This document shows positions 1 through 8,513 of a stretch of DNA of 64,000 nucleotides, piece after piece; within the stretch, counting starts at the first letter, position 1, and the number at the start of each line of letters is the position of its first letter. Under the pieces are notes generated by a model. It was not told where the DNA came from, did not search any database, and saw only the letters and a program-made list of their open reading frames with translations. Made by a program: the position numbers and the translations under genes. Source of the stretch: Fimbriimonas sp. (GTDB lineage Bacteria > Armatimonadota > Fimbriimonadia > Fimbriimonadales > Fimbriimonadaceae); contig JARXAE010000003.1 in the NCBI GenBank assembly GCA_029866005.1, positions 186,001 through 250,000 on the forward strand. The letters are read 5' to 3'.

Positions 1-95
1 CGATCTCACAGAACTACACCCCAGTCCCAGAACCCGCCACCATGGCAGTTCTCGGTCTCGGAGCCGCCGCGCTCATTCGACGCCGACGGAAGTAA
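1..95 (+). CDS. C-terminal end of a PEP-CTERM-anchored exported protein (partial)
   Basis: The frame open from the window edge ends with PVPEPATM, a short hydrophobic stretch rich in Leu, Gly and Ala, and the basic tail RRRRK before a TAA. This is the layout of a PEP-CTERM sorting signal: Pro-Glu-Pro motif, membrane helix, Arg-rich end. Known members are processed by an exosortase and end up at the cell surface or in the extracellular matrix. The body of the protein lies outside the window, so its function is unknown. A strong terminator follows 15 bases later. Confidence 0.85.
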   Translation, partial: ISQNYTPVPEPATMAVLGLGAAALIRRRRK

Positions 96-110
96 GCTAC
101 TCGCCACGAT

Positions 111-141
111 AACGCCTCGGCCCCATGGTCGGGGCGTTTTT
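111..141 (+). terminator. Rho-independent terminator after the PEP-CTERM gene
   Basis: A 9-bp stem (AACGCCTCG pairing with CGGGGCGTT, with one U-G wobble) closes a 10-nt loop and runs directly into a T tract. It ends the upstream PEP-CTERM gene and separates it from the ABC-transporter fusion gene that starts about 20 bases later. Confidence 0.85.
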
Positions 142-161
142 GCGCTAGGATATTGGTAGCA

Positions 162-2543
162 ATGCAACGTCGAATTCTCTGCCTCCTCTGTTTGCTGATT
201 GCAGCAATTGCGATGAGTCAAGAAGAATTGACGATTCGGATGATGTCCGGTCCTTACGGCATCCCGCCCAAGGAATCAACCTCCACCTCGGCACAAATCA
301 AACGGAAGACGTTCGAGGAGTTCCATCGCGCCAACCCCGGTCTGCGGGTCGTCAATGCAGGAGGACTCAGCTTCACAGGTGGGAATCTCGACGACTCGAT
401 GTTTTTGATGTCGATGGCGGGCGATTCTGCCCCCGACGTGTTTTACGTCAACTTCCGACAGTACTACACGTTTCTTGAGCAAGGTTTCTGCCGTCCCTTG
501 GACGACCTGATTGCCAAAGACCCCCAGGTCATGGAGCGATGTAACCCGACAGTCAAAGGAGTCCTAACGAGCTACGATGGCAAAGTCTATGCCGTCCCAT
601 TTTTCCAAGTTGCTGTCGCACTGTACTACCGAAAGGACCTCTTTAAAGAAGTTGGGCTAGACCCGCAGAAGCCTCCGAAGGACTGGAAGGAGTTCTATGA
701 GTATTCCAAGAAGCTGAGCAACCCTTCGAAGGGGCGCAGCGGCTTCATGATCTCATCACCTCCGGGCTATCAGTGGTCGAACTTTATCTATGCCGCCGGT
801 GGTGAGGCAGTAAAACAAGAAGGGACAAGGTGGAAGTCGGCGATTAACACCCCTGAAGCCGCTAAGTCAGTCGAATTCTTTCGCAAGATGCTGGTCGGAA
901 AGGACGCTCCCGCCGCGATCTCCAAAAACCTTACCGATGACATTCGCACTGGCAAGACCGCCATGTGGCTGAACTACTCGAATGATGTTCTGATCCAGTC
1001 CAGCGACCTCTCACCGAGCGTGGTTGGTATGGCTCAAGTTCCCGCTGGACCGGCGGGGCACGCAAACGAAATCAACGCCGGGATGTGGGCGATTTCCTCC
1101 CGAGTCACCGACCCCAAGAAACTCGAAGCCTGCTGGAAGTTCATCAAGTTCTTTGCCGGTGATGAAGCGGCCAAGATCAATACCGACAAGTGCGTCGAGA
1201 TGGGAATGGGAAACCTTGTCAACCCTCTCTTCCTCAAGAAGTTTGGCTACACCGAGTACCTGGCACAGGTCGATGAGTCCTACGTTCGCGCGAATGAGGA
1301 GTTGTTTAAGACGGGTCACCCCGAGCCGTACGGCAAGAACTGTCAGCAGGTCTATTCAGTGCTAGATAACATGTTAGATCGGGCGAGACTCAACCCTCAG
1401 GAGCCTGCAGAAAAGATCTTGGCGGCGGCAGCCCAGGAAATGGACGAGAAGCTGCTGGGCTACACTCCGCCGGAGATTTTGGCGCGGCAACGAGGATGGG
1501 CGCTGGGGATTTTGGTTTCGCTGTGCTTGTTCCTGACTGGGCTTGGTTACTATTTGCTGCGAAAAGCACGATCAACGCCGGATACCTTTGTCGAAAGAAT
1601 TCCTGCGGGAACAAACCGGGCGAAGATGCGCCGATTCATGACGGTCTGCCTGTTTCCGGCAGTCGCAACAATCGCCACCTGGCACTACTACCCCTTGCTG
1701 CGAGGGCTCGTCATCGCGTTCCAAGACTACGGAATTCAGCGTGGGGCGCGATGGGTTGGTCTCGATAACTTCATAGGAGTCTTCACCCAGCCGCTCTTCT
1801 ACCAGTCGCTTTGGAACTCGTTCGTTTATGTGTTCTTGGCTGTCTCAGTCGGGTTTCTCGTGCCGATCTTTTTGGCGCTTGCGCTCAACGAGATCCCTCG
1901 GTTCAAGGTATTGTTCCGCACGGTTTTCTACCTGCCAGCAATGACGTCTTCGATTGTCATCGCCTTTGTTTGGCGACAGCTTTACGACAAATCACCAACT
2001 GGGCTTTTGAATACGTTGTTGAAGCCGATCATTGAGGGCGTCGTGAATCCCTTGTTCCTCAAGATAGGAAAGGAGCCTTGGCCGACAGCGTTTGACTGGC
2101 TTGGCGATCCAGCTTTGGCGATGTTTGCCGTCGTTCTGCCAGGCATTTGGGCAGGGGCCGGACCAGGATCAATTCTGTACCTGGCCGCCCTCAAAAACAT
2201 TCAACCCGAGGGGTACGAAGCCGCCGATCTCGACGGTGCAACTTGGGTTCAGAAGATTCGATTTATCACCCTTCCTGGTCTCAAAGCACTTATCTTGATC
2301 AATCTCCTAGGAGTGTTTATTGGCGGGTTTAAGGCAATGGAGAACATCTTTGTTCTCACTCAAGGTGGACCCCTCAACTCAACTCGGACGATCGGGCTTG
2401 AGGTTTGGCAGAACGCGTTCATGTATCTCAAGTTCGGATACGCGACCGCAGCGGCTTGGGTGATGGGCTCCATTTTGGTTGGGTTCACGCTGATCCAGAT
2501 TCGGACGCTGTTGAAGATGCGCTTCCAGACCGCCAAGATTTAG
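162..2543 (+). CDS. Fusion of extracellular sugar-binding protein and MalF-type ABC permease
   Basis: This 793-residue protein joins two subunits that are usually separate. After a signal peptide (MQRRILCLLCLL, ending near AMS-QE), residues about 20-430 look like a family 1 extracellular solute-binding protein. A membrane helix lies near residues 444-467. The rest is a MalF/UgpA-like inner-membrane permease with several helices and the EAA loop (EAADLDGA, about residue 685), which docks the ATPase. The binding domain would therefore be tethered outside the membrane next to its own channel. No second permease or MsmX/MalK-type ATPase is present nearby, so those parts must be encoded elsewhere. 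The ATG at 162 is preferred over the TTG at 153 because AGGA lies 11 bases upstream and a TAGGAT -10-like element precedes it. The substrate is probably an oligosaccharide, by family only. Confidence 0.88.
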   Translation: MQRRILCLLCLLIAAIAMSQEELTIRMMSGPYGIPPKESTSTSAQIKRKTFEEFHRANPGLRVVNAGGLSFTGGNLDDSMFLMSMAGDSAPDVFYVNFRQYYTFLEQGFCRPLDDLIAKDPQVMERCNPTVKGVLTSYDGKVYAVPFFQVAVALYYRKDLFKEVGLDPQKPPKDWKEFYEYSKKLSNPSKGRSGFMISSPPGYQWSNFIYAAGGEAVKQEGTRWKSAINTPEAAKSVEFFRKMLVGKDAPAAISKNLTDDIRTGKTAMWLNYSNDVLIQSSDLSPSVVGMAQVPAGPAGHANEINAGMWAISSRVTDPKKLEACWKFIKFFAGDEAAKINTDKCVEMGMGNLVNPLFLKKFGYTEYLAQVDESYVRANEELFKTGHPEPYGKNCQQVYSVLDNMLDRARLNPQEPAEKILAAAAQEMDEKLLGYTPPEILARQRGWALGILVSLCLFLTGLGYYLLRKARSTPDTFVERIPAGTNRAKMRRFMTVCLFPAVATIATWHYYPLLRGLVIAFQDYGIQRGARWVGLDNFIGVFTQPLFYQSLWNSFVYVFLAVSVGFLVPIFLALALNEIPRFKVLFRTVFYLPAMTSSIVIAFVWRQLYDKSPTGLLNTLLKPIIEGVVNPLFLKIGKEPWPTAFDWLGDPALAMFAVVLPGIWAGAGPGSILYLAALKNIQPEGYEAADLDGATWVQKIRFITLPGLKALILINLLGVFIGGFKAMENIFVLTQGGPLNSTRTIGLEVWQNAFMYLKFGYATAAAWVMGSILVGFTLIQIRTLLKMRFQTAKI

Positions 2544-2608
2544 GATCGTCTGAATCTGCAACAAGGGGGCCGTAGTCGAGCACCAAAGGTACGCTCTATA
2601 ACACCGCA

Positions 2609-2944
2609 ATGAACACATACGCCATCTGGGTAGACCTGCGCAACAGCCGCGAAGACCTCGCTTTCTGCGACGCGGTCAATGCTTTTCTGGGATCGCTCAA
2701 GGCGCAAGGCTTGCTCGAATCATTCACCCTCGAGCGCCGAAAGTTCGGTTTCTCACCCGAGGGTCTTGGGGAGTTTCAGATTCGCATCCAAACACGCACG
2801 CTTGACCAACTGGATCAGGCATTTCACCACACGGCAACCCGTTCCGGCGAAATAGAGACCCTGCACGCTGACGTATTTAGTAGAGTGGTGAACTTTAAGT
2901 CAGCGCTCTATCGATCATTTCCAGACGAAGTGAGGACCAGATGA
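2609..2944 (+). CDS. Small conserved protein, DUF6614-like
   Basis: A 111-residue soluble protein with no signal peptide, starting MNTYAIWVDL. Its layout (AFLGSLKAQGLLESF, then an RRKFGF segment and EFQIRIQT) matches my memory of a small family of unknown function in proteobacteria (DUF6614), an alpha/beta fold of ferredoxin-like size. This assignment is from memory and tentative. A TATAAC -10-like element lies 6 bases before the ATG, with no ribosome-binding site, so the mRNA is probably leaderless. The stop codon overlaps the next start (ATGA), so the lipoprotein gene downstream should be translationally coupled. Confidence 0.7.
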   Translation: MNTYAIWVDLRNSREDLAFCDAVNAFLGSLKAQGLLESFTLERRKFGFSPEGLGEFQIRIQTRTLDQLDQAFHHTATRSGEIETLHADVFSRVVNFKSALYRSFPDEVRTR

Positions 2945-3429
2945 AGATTCTGCGCTGGGGGGTTCTGACGGGAATGACCGCGCTACTCCTGCAGGGTTGC
3001 ATCTCCGCCGACCAGAAAACGCGCCCATTTCTTGGTATGTGGGTCGGGAAGTTCACAGTCTCAAATGTTGGGGCCGGACCGAATACTCCTGACGACCATC
3101 GTCGCCACACCCTCACCGGCTACATTCGCGTACTGCTTGACAAGAAGGCATACCAGATTCACTTGGAGGGTGAGCAGCAGAAGGTAGACATCAAAGGCGA
3201 GTGGGCCTACAAGGGCAACCAACTCATCTTGAGCCCAAAGGACGTCCAGGTCGTTGACGAGTCCGACGATGGTCCAAATCCGAATCGAAAATATGTTGAC
3301 GCCGAAGAACTCACGATCGGCTATAGACAGAAACTCACCTTTAACATCAACAAAGCCGCGAACCAATACACCGCTCCAGAAATGAAAATTGCGTTCTTAA
3401 CCGGGACACACTCGTTCAAAAAAGAATAA
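2941..3429 (+). CDS. Small lipoprotein of unknown function
   Basis: The 162-residue product begins with a basic residue, a hydrophobic stretch and the lipobox LLQGC, with Cys at about residue 20, so it is predicted to be lipidated and membrane anchored. The mature part (FLGMWVGKFTV, then alternating strands such as YQIHLEGEQQ and LTGYIRVLL) looks like a small beta-sandwich or lipocalin-like fold. The function is unknown. It overlaps the preceding gene by 4 bases and ends 11 bases before the acyl-CoA synthetase gene. Confidence 0.75.
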   Translation: MKILRWGVLTGMTALLLQGCISADQKTRPFLGMWVGKFTVSNVGAGPNTPDDHRRHTLTGYIRVLLDKKAYQIHLEGEQQKVDIKGEWAYKGNQLILSPKDVQVVDESDDGPNPNRKYVDAEELTIGYRQKLTFNINKAANQYTAPEMKIAFLTGTHSFKKE

Positions 3430-3440
3430 AGTATAGGCGC

Positions 3441-5111
3441 ATGCAATACCGCTCGCTTGGGCACATGTTGCGCGAAGTTGCGCGACAATACCCGGATCGA
3501 CCCGCCCTGATGCTGCCGTCAGGAAAAGCGTTTGATACTCTGACCTTCAAGCAGGTCTGGAGCCAAGTCCAATCGTTTGCGACCTCGCTCGCAGGAATGG
3601 GGCTGGTGAAGGGCGATCGGCTCGTGATCCTCAGCGAGAACTGCGGGGAATGGCTTTACGCCCACTACGCCGCACAATCCCTAGGATTGGTAACCGTTCC
3701 GATCTACCCGACCCTTCCCGCTGATCAAGCAGAGTACATCGCCCGGGACTGCGGGGCGAAAGTCGCCCTCTGTGCCTCTCAGGATCATGCCGCGAAGTTG
3801 GCTCCGATTGAGGGATTACGCATCGAGCAGTTGAAGGAAACTTTGCCTCAAGGTGGGCTCGATGAAACCACGTGGAATACGGCAATGGAATCCGCCGATC
3901 CAACCGAAGTCTGCATCTTCATCTACACTAGCGGCACTACAGGTCAGCCAAAGGGCGCGATGCTGACTCACGAGGCGTTCCTCACCGTCAACAAGCATGC
4001 GGGACCGTACTTGGAGTTCGATGAGAAGACGGTTCTCTTTGACTTCCTTCCCCTCTCCCACGTCTTCGAGCAGATTGCCACATGCCTCGTGTGGCACGGT
4101 GGCGGTTGCATCGGGATGAACAAGAATCTTGCCTCGATGGCGAACGACTTCCAGGCGATTCAGCCGACCGCGATGGCGGCGGTTCCGCGCTTCCTCGAGG
4201 CCTTTATGGACAGGGTCGTGGATAGCGTTAAGAAGGCTCCACCACTGCGCCAGAAGCTCTTCCATCTCTTCCTTTCTCAAGGAGTGAAAAAGGCGCAGGG
4301 CGGATTTGCGCCGTTGCACAGCTTGCTGGATGGGCTTGTCGGATCAAAGATTCGAGAGCGGCTTGGTGGTCGACTGACGACAGTCATCTCGGGTGGCGCG
4401 GCACTACCAAAGCACGTTGCTGAGTTCTATCTCGCTGTCGGCGTCAACATCCTCCAGGGCTACGGCCTGACCGAAACAACCGGCGGATCGTGCGTTAATC
4501 ACCGAACACGAAACAAGTACTGGACGGTTGGGGAGCCAATAGGGGTGGAGCTGAAACTTGCTGAGGATGGCGAGATCCTGTTCCGAGGTCCGACCGTCAT
4601 GAAGGGTTACTACAACCTTCCCGAGGCGACCGCCGAGGCGCTTGACGCCGATGGCTGGTTCAAGACGGGAGACATTGGGGAGATGGAGGGTAAGTCGCTC
4701 AAGATCACGGATCGGAAAAAGGACATTTTGGTCCTTGGAAACGGAAAGAACATCGCTCCGCTGCCCATCGAGAACCGAATCCGCGAGTCACGCTTCATCT
4801 CCGAAGTTGTTGTGCTGGGCGACGGTATGGACCACTGTATTGCTCTCTTGCTTCCGAACAAGGAAGCGGTTCGCGACGAACTAGGACTTTCCGAAGGCGT
4901 GGCGATGGCGGACAACGACGACGTCCGCAAACTCTTCAAGAAGGAGCTGGATAAGGTGAACAAGCAGATTGCCCACTTCGAGATGGTCAAGAAGTTCGCA
5001 ATCATTGACGACGTATTCACCATCGAAAACGGCTTCCTGACACCCAAGATGAGTATCAAGCGAAAGGTTGTGAAAGAGAAGTACGCGGACGTGATCGCAA
5101 GCCTGGGTTGA
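3441..5111 (+). CDS. AMP-forming long-chain acyl-CoA synthetase
   Basis: This 556-residue member of the ANL superfamily activates a fatty acid to acyl-AMP and transfers it to CoA. The phosphate-binding loop YTSGTTGQPKG is near residues 162-172, GYGLTETTG near 340, GWFKTGDIG near 405, and the hinge segment DRKKDILVLGNGK follows. GNGKNIAP is typical of the FadD/FAA-type long-chain branch. Length and motif order are complete. A TAAAGT element ends 8 bases before the ATG, consistent with its own promoter and a leaderless message. The next gene starts 7 bases after the stop, so the two may be co-transcribed. Confidence 0.93.
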   Translation: MQYRSLGHMLREVARQYPDRPALMLPSGKAFDTLTFKQVWSQVQSFATSLAGMGLVKGDRLVILSENCGEWLYAHYAAQSLGLVTVPIYPTLPADQAEYIARDCGAKVALCASQDHAAKLAPIEGLRIEQLKETLPQGGLDETTWNTAMESADPTEVCIFIYTSGTTGQPKGAMLTHEAFLTVNKHAGPYLEFDEKTVLFDFLPLSHVFEQIATCLVWHGGGCIGMNKNLASMANDFQAIQPTAMAAVPRFLEAFMDRVVDSVKKAPPLRQKLFHLFLSQGVKKAQGGFAPLHSLLDGLVGSKIRERLGGRLTTVISGGAALPKHVAEFYLAVGVNILQGYGLTETTGGSCVNHRTRNKYWTVGEPIGVELKLAEDGEILFRGPTVMKGYYNLPEATAEALDADGWFKTGDIGEMEGKSLKITDRKKDILVLGNGKNIAPLPIENRIRESRFISEVVVLGDGMDHCIALLLPNKEAVRDELGLSEGVAMADNDDVRKLFKKELDKVNKQIAHFEMVKKFAIIDDVFTIENGFLTPKMSIKRKVVKEKYADVIASLG

Positions 5112-5118
5112 GTTTCCT

Positions 5119-5772
5119 ATGCATGCGTTACCCCGCAGAACGATCCTCCTGGCGGCGCTCCTGTCCGCCCTAGCGGGTTACGTCGACGCCATCGGGTTCA
5201 TGAACCTGAAGGGCTACTTCGTGTCGTTCATGAGCGGCAACTCGACGCGCCTAGGAATCTCCTTCGGGAGCACCGAAGTGAACCAAGTCGTTCAAGCAAC
5301 CGGTCTAATCGGAGCGTTCCTAGCCGGTGTCATCTCAGGCTCGCTCCTCGCCCACCGAGCCCGCCGACACCGAACACCGATCATCCTCGTCTACGTCGCC
5401 ACCCTGCTCTTCGCCGGGGGCCTCGGCTTCCTCGCCGAACGCCGATACCTCGGCGGCATCTGTCAGGTTGTCGCCATGGGCGCGCTCAACATGGTCTTCG
5501 CCCGGAAGGGTGATGTCGCCGTTGGACTCACCTACGTCACTGGCGCCCTCGTAAAGACAGGAAAGCATATCGCCCGAGCGTTTATGGGCGGACCCAAATG
5601 GGCGTTTGTCCCTTATCTAACCCTCTGGGCGGGTCTCGTCGGAGGAGCCACTATCGGCGCATCGCTCTCCCACCTCGGCGCACCCCTTCTGCTCACCTTC
5701 GGCGGAATCTACACCCTCGCGCTCATCCCCTTCGCAAGCCGCAACGTCACCTTGCGCCCGAAGGAAAGCTAA
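5119..5772 (+). CDS. YoaK family membrane protein (DUF1275)
   Basis: A 217-residue polytopic membrane protein with about six helices. The segment SALAGYVDAIGFMNL followed by YFVSFMSGNSTRLG is the family hallmark of YoaK/DUF1275 proteins, whose biochemical role is not established. It follows the acyl-CoA synthetase closely and its 3' end overlaps the convergent endonuclease/phosphatase-family gene by 26 bases. Confidence 0.88.
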   Translation: MHALPRRTILLAALLSALAGYVDAIGFMNLKGYFVSFMSGNSTRLGISFGSTEVNQVVQATGLIGAFLAGVISGSLLAHRARRHRTPIILVYVATLLFAGGLGFLAERRYLGGICQVVAMGALNMVFARKGDVAVGLTYVTGALVKTGKHIARAFMGGPKWAFVPYLTLWAGLVGGATIGASLSHLGAPLLLTFGGIYTLALIPFASRNVTLRPKES

Positions 5773-6757
5773 AGTCAAACTGAGCGGGTCGGTGATCGCT
5801 CGCGTTCGAGTCAATCACCACAGCCGACTGAGGCCCTAGCCCCTTTACAAAAGCAAAATCAATTCGCTGATAGGGTAGCTTCGGCAACAAAGACATCCCA
5901 CAGCCCACCCCAACCGCAGCAAAAGAGTCCGCCATCTCCTGACGAAACCGAATCGGCACCTCCGTGTAAGGCGGTCCGTTAAAGTCGCCAGCGACGATCA
6001 CGGGTTCGTTAGAGCGGCGCACCCTTGCCAGGACCATCTCGGCCTGCGCCCGACGATCTTTCACAACCTTGCTCAGAACCGAGTTCCAGTTTGCGAAATC
6101 GGGCGGCCAACCAGCGACCCAGCTCGGTTCAAGATGAACGCAAATCACCCTGACATCCCCCTGCGGTGTCGAGATAACGACTTCCGGAAACTTTTTGTGG
6201 GGCCACTTTGTCGGGACATCAATCACATGTTCAAGGCGCAGTGGATACCGGCTCAAAATGCCATTGTGCGACTCCTGGACGAAGTATTTGTATCCCAGCT
6301 TTTCCGCCAGCCGTTTGGTGGAAGCTTCAAATTCTTTCGGATCTGTCGCGCTTTCTTGGAGGCAAAGGACGTCGGCATCTGCCTTCCAAAGAACCTTTCG
6401 CACGCCTTCAATGTCGATCCAGCCATGCGCAATGTTGTAGCTTACGAGCCGGAGGTCGCTCTTTCTTGACTTCGCCCGGGGCACACTTAGCACTGGGTCG
6501 GCAAACGCGAGCCAATTGGCGGCTAGGATCACGACTGCAAACGGCAGAATCTTGCGCTTGAACAGCCCAATCAGAACGAGAAGCACTCCGAGCGGTACGA
6601 AGAACAGAATGCCGTTGTGCACCATTTCATACGCGAACCAATTCATCTCGGACCGAGGTCCGAAGCCGAAGCGGATGATCGCGATGGTGGCAAGATAGCC
6701 GGCGAGCACGCTGAGGTTTCGCCGCTTCTTCACACTTTGATTAACCCGATTACGCAC
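5747..6757 (-). CDS. Membrane-anchored endonuclease/exonuclease/phosphatase family protein
   Basis: A 336-residue protein whose first ~100 residues form two or three membrane helices (e.g. GILFFVPLGVLLVLIG). The remainder is an EEP catalytic domain, with the metal-binding Glu in LCLQES, the Asp/Asn pair in VAGDFNGPP, and the C-terminal SDHRP with the catalytic His. Family members cleave phosphodiesters in nucleic acids, lipids or sugars; anchored versions such as this often act outside the membrane, but the substrate cannot be told. The start is a GTG. It overlaps YoaK tail to tail. Confidence 0.88.
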   Translation of the reverse strand: MRNRVNQSVKKRRNLSVLAGYLATIAIIRFGFGPRSEMNWFAYEMVHNGILFFVPLGVLLVLIGLFKRKILPFAVVILAANWLAFADPVLSVPRAKSRKSDLRLVSYNIAHGWIDIEGVRKVLWKADADVLCLQESATDPKEFEASTKRLAEKLGYKYFVQESHNGILSRYPLRLEHVIDVPTKWPHKKFPEVVISTPQGDVRVICVHLEPSWVAGWPPDFANWNSVLSKVVKDRRAQAEMVLARVRRSNEPVIVAGDFNGPPYTEVPIRFRQEMADSFAAVGVGCGMSLLPKLPYQRIDFAFVKGLGPQSAVVIDSNASDHRPAQFDFSFPSGAR

Positions 6758-6815
6758 AACTTAGTTTCCGAGAGTCAGGAAATAGACAGAGTTTTAAGTC
6801 TCTATCCTCCAACTA

Positions 6816-6844
6816 TTGACAAGAGATAAAGTACCTAATAAAAT
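6816..6844 (+). promoter_or_regulatory. Near-consensus sigma-70 promoter for the unknown secreted gene pair
   Basis: A perfect -35 hexamer TTGACA (6816-6821) is followed after exactly 17 bases by TAAAAT (6839-6844), one mismatch from TATAAT. The ATG of the downstream gene is at 6854, so transcription starting about 7 bases after the -10 would begin almost at the start codon. Confidence 0.75.
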
Positions 6845-6853
6845 GAAGTTATC

Positions 6854-7423
6854 ATGAAATACGGAACCATCCTGGCTACTTACTCTTCCCTCTTCGCCGT
6901 ATGCGCTACTTCTTCCGCACAAGTATTAGGAGAATTCAGGTTAGAGAGTCGAACAACTCACCGTACAACGAAGGAGCGGATCGACGAGTATCCATACCCC
7001 GGTCCTGGATCTGGAGCTATTCGCATTCTCGTAACTCGCACCTATCACAATTATTGTCAAGGAAGTCTCTCACTTAACGGCATATCTGGGTCGAATTCAT
7101 GGTCTGACCCATTTGGTCTCATTTACGATCAAACGGTCGGTCCCATCACCCTAATTGATGAAACCATCTCATTGCAAAAAGGATTCTATATTCGAGTCAC
7201 CGAAAAGGCGACACGATCCGTCTACCAAAGTGATAACTTTCTTGCAGCAAAAGAGACTCTCACCGGTGAACAGTATCTGCCGTACTTTTCCTTAGTGCTT
7301 GGTTGGTACGCCGCTTGGGTGCCAGTTACTTTTGACCGAGAAGAAGTCAAATATACTGATGCATCGGCTTCCTATCGAATCGTGCCCGTGGGACAAATCG
7401 GCGGTGGCGACCCTGTGCTTTAG
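6854..7423 (+). CDS. Secreted protein of unknown function
   Basis: I do not recognise this 189-residue protein. Residues 1-23 form a signal peptide (hydrophobic core SSLFAVCATSSA), and the mature part is rich in Ser, Thr and Tyr with alternating beta-strand-like segments, without Cys pairs or a known motif. The codon use is more AT-rich than that of the flanking housekeeping genes. It has a near-consensus promoter and is followed after 12 bases by a second unknown gene on the same strand. Confidence 0.65.
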   Translation: MKYGTILATYSSLFAVCATSSAQVLGEFRLESRTTHRTTKERIDEYPYPGPGSGAIRILVTRTYHNYCQGSLSLNGISGSNSWSDPFGLIYDQTVGPITLIDETISLQKGFYIRVTEKATRSVYQSDNFLAAKETLTGEQYLPYFSLVLGWYAAWVPVTFDREEVKYTDASASYRIVPVGQIGGGDPVL

Positions 7424-7435
7424 CACCGAGCAAAC

Positions 7436-8455
7436 ATGTCAATCTCTCTTTCGTACTTAACTGCGATCTCGATTGCCCAGGCCAGTCAGAACGTAACATT
7501 TTGCCTCGTGCTGCCGCAGGACGTAGCAGAATCCGAGTTCGTCAAAAGGGTTTGTAAGTTGGAACGCAAAGCTGACGTCGAAGCTCTTTCGAAAAAGTGG
7601 AGTTACCACTTAGTAGAGGTGCAGCCGGGTCTGGTCGCCGTTCTGCCAAATCACACCAAGCTGGAGCAGTTCATCGAAAGCCGGCGAGCGGTATTTGAAA
7701 ACGCTATTCTTGACAAAGCGGGTGACTACACCCGACCTGTTGGACAATTAACTACTCTTTCCAGTCTTTCAAAGCTCTGCCGTAATGCGGTTGTGCCAGC
7801 AATGCGAGAAGTTGGTCTCGATGCCAATGACTCGACACTTGTGCATTTTGAAGTTGATGCAGATTTGCGCCTATCGTTGGGTCAGAAAATGGTTACAATC
7901 CCATTTTCGCGGATGAGAAACCTCTCCAAAACCAGCGAAGCCGAGGGGAAGCTCCACCCGACCGTCTACGACCGGAACAAAGTAGGAGGACTGCAAGATA
8001 CACTTGCTCAAGCGTTTAGCCGACGCCCCAATGTCGAAATATCAACCGAAAATTTGTCGATTAGGACATGGGGCGCGGTGAAGACGAACAGTCGGATATC
8101 AACGTTTGCTCAGCTAGCCTTCAAGCAACTCTCTGACGAATACCTGGCACTCGAACAAACAGCGCTGCGCGATGAGAGCCGTTTTGCGGCGAGCCTGGGC
8201 CAACAAGGGGCGGATTGGAAAGCGCTGGGTGCCGCGGTGGGACAACCGGTGAGAACGTTGCCACGAAACATTTGGCTGGACCTCAGCGGATCGCTCTATC
8301 AAAACGCTTTAGCAATGGAGTTGACGGATCAAGCATCCGTAGACCGATACCTGCATGAAGCGACCGTCGTTTCGATAAGGTACACGATTTCTTGCATGAC
8401 GTTTGCCAAGTTCCCAGATGGCCACACAACGCACATGGGGGTAGGACTTCTTTAG
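7436..8455 (+). CDS. Unknown protein, probably exported, second gene of a pair
   Basis: A 339-residue protein I cannot assign. The N-terminus (SISLSYLTAISIAQAS) is a short weak signal peptide or anchor. The rest is soluble and mixed alpha/beta, with no motif that I recognise. The ATG lies 12 bases after the stop of the preceding secreted protein, so the two probably form one transcription unit. The 58-base gap to the priA stop contains no clear terminator. Confidence 0.6.
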   Translation: MSISLSYLTAISIAQASQNVTFCLVLPQDVAESEFVKRVCKLERKADVEALSKKWSYHLVEVQPGLVAVLPNHTKLEQFIESRRAVFENAILDKAGDYTRPVGQLTTLSSLSKLCRNAVVPAMREVGLDANDSTLVHFEVDADLRLSLGQKMVTIPFSRMRNLSKTSEAEGKLHPTVYDRNKVGGLQDTLAQAFSRRPNVEISTENLSIRTWGAVKTNSRISTFAQLAFKQLSDEYLALEQTALRDESRFAASLGQQGADWKALGAAVGQPVRTLPRNIWLDLSGSLYQNALAMELTDQASVDRYLHEATVVSIRYTISCMTFAKFPDGHTTHMGVGLL

Positions 8456-8513
8456 AAACCGTTTGTGTTGACGATCCGGTTCGGTGTTGGTGCTTTCTCT
8501 CGCTCCGGGGGTC

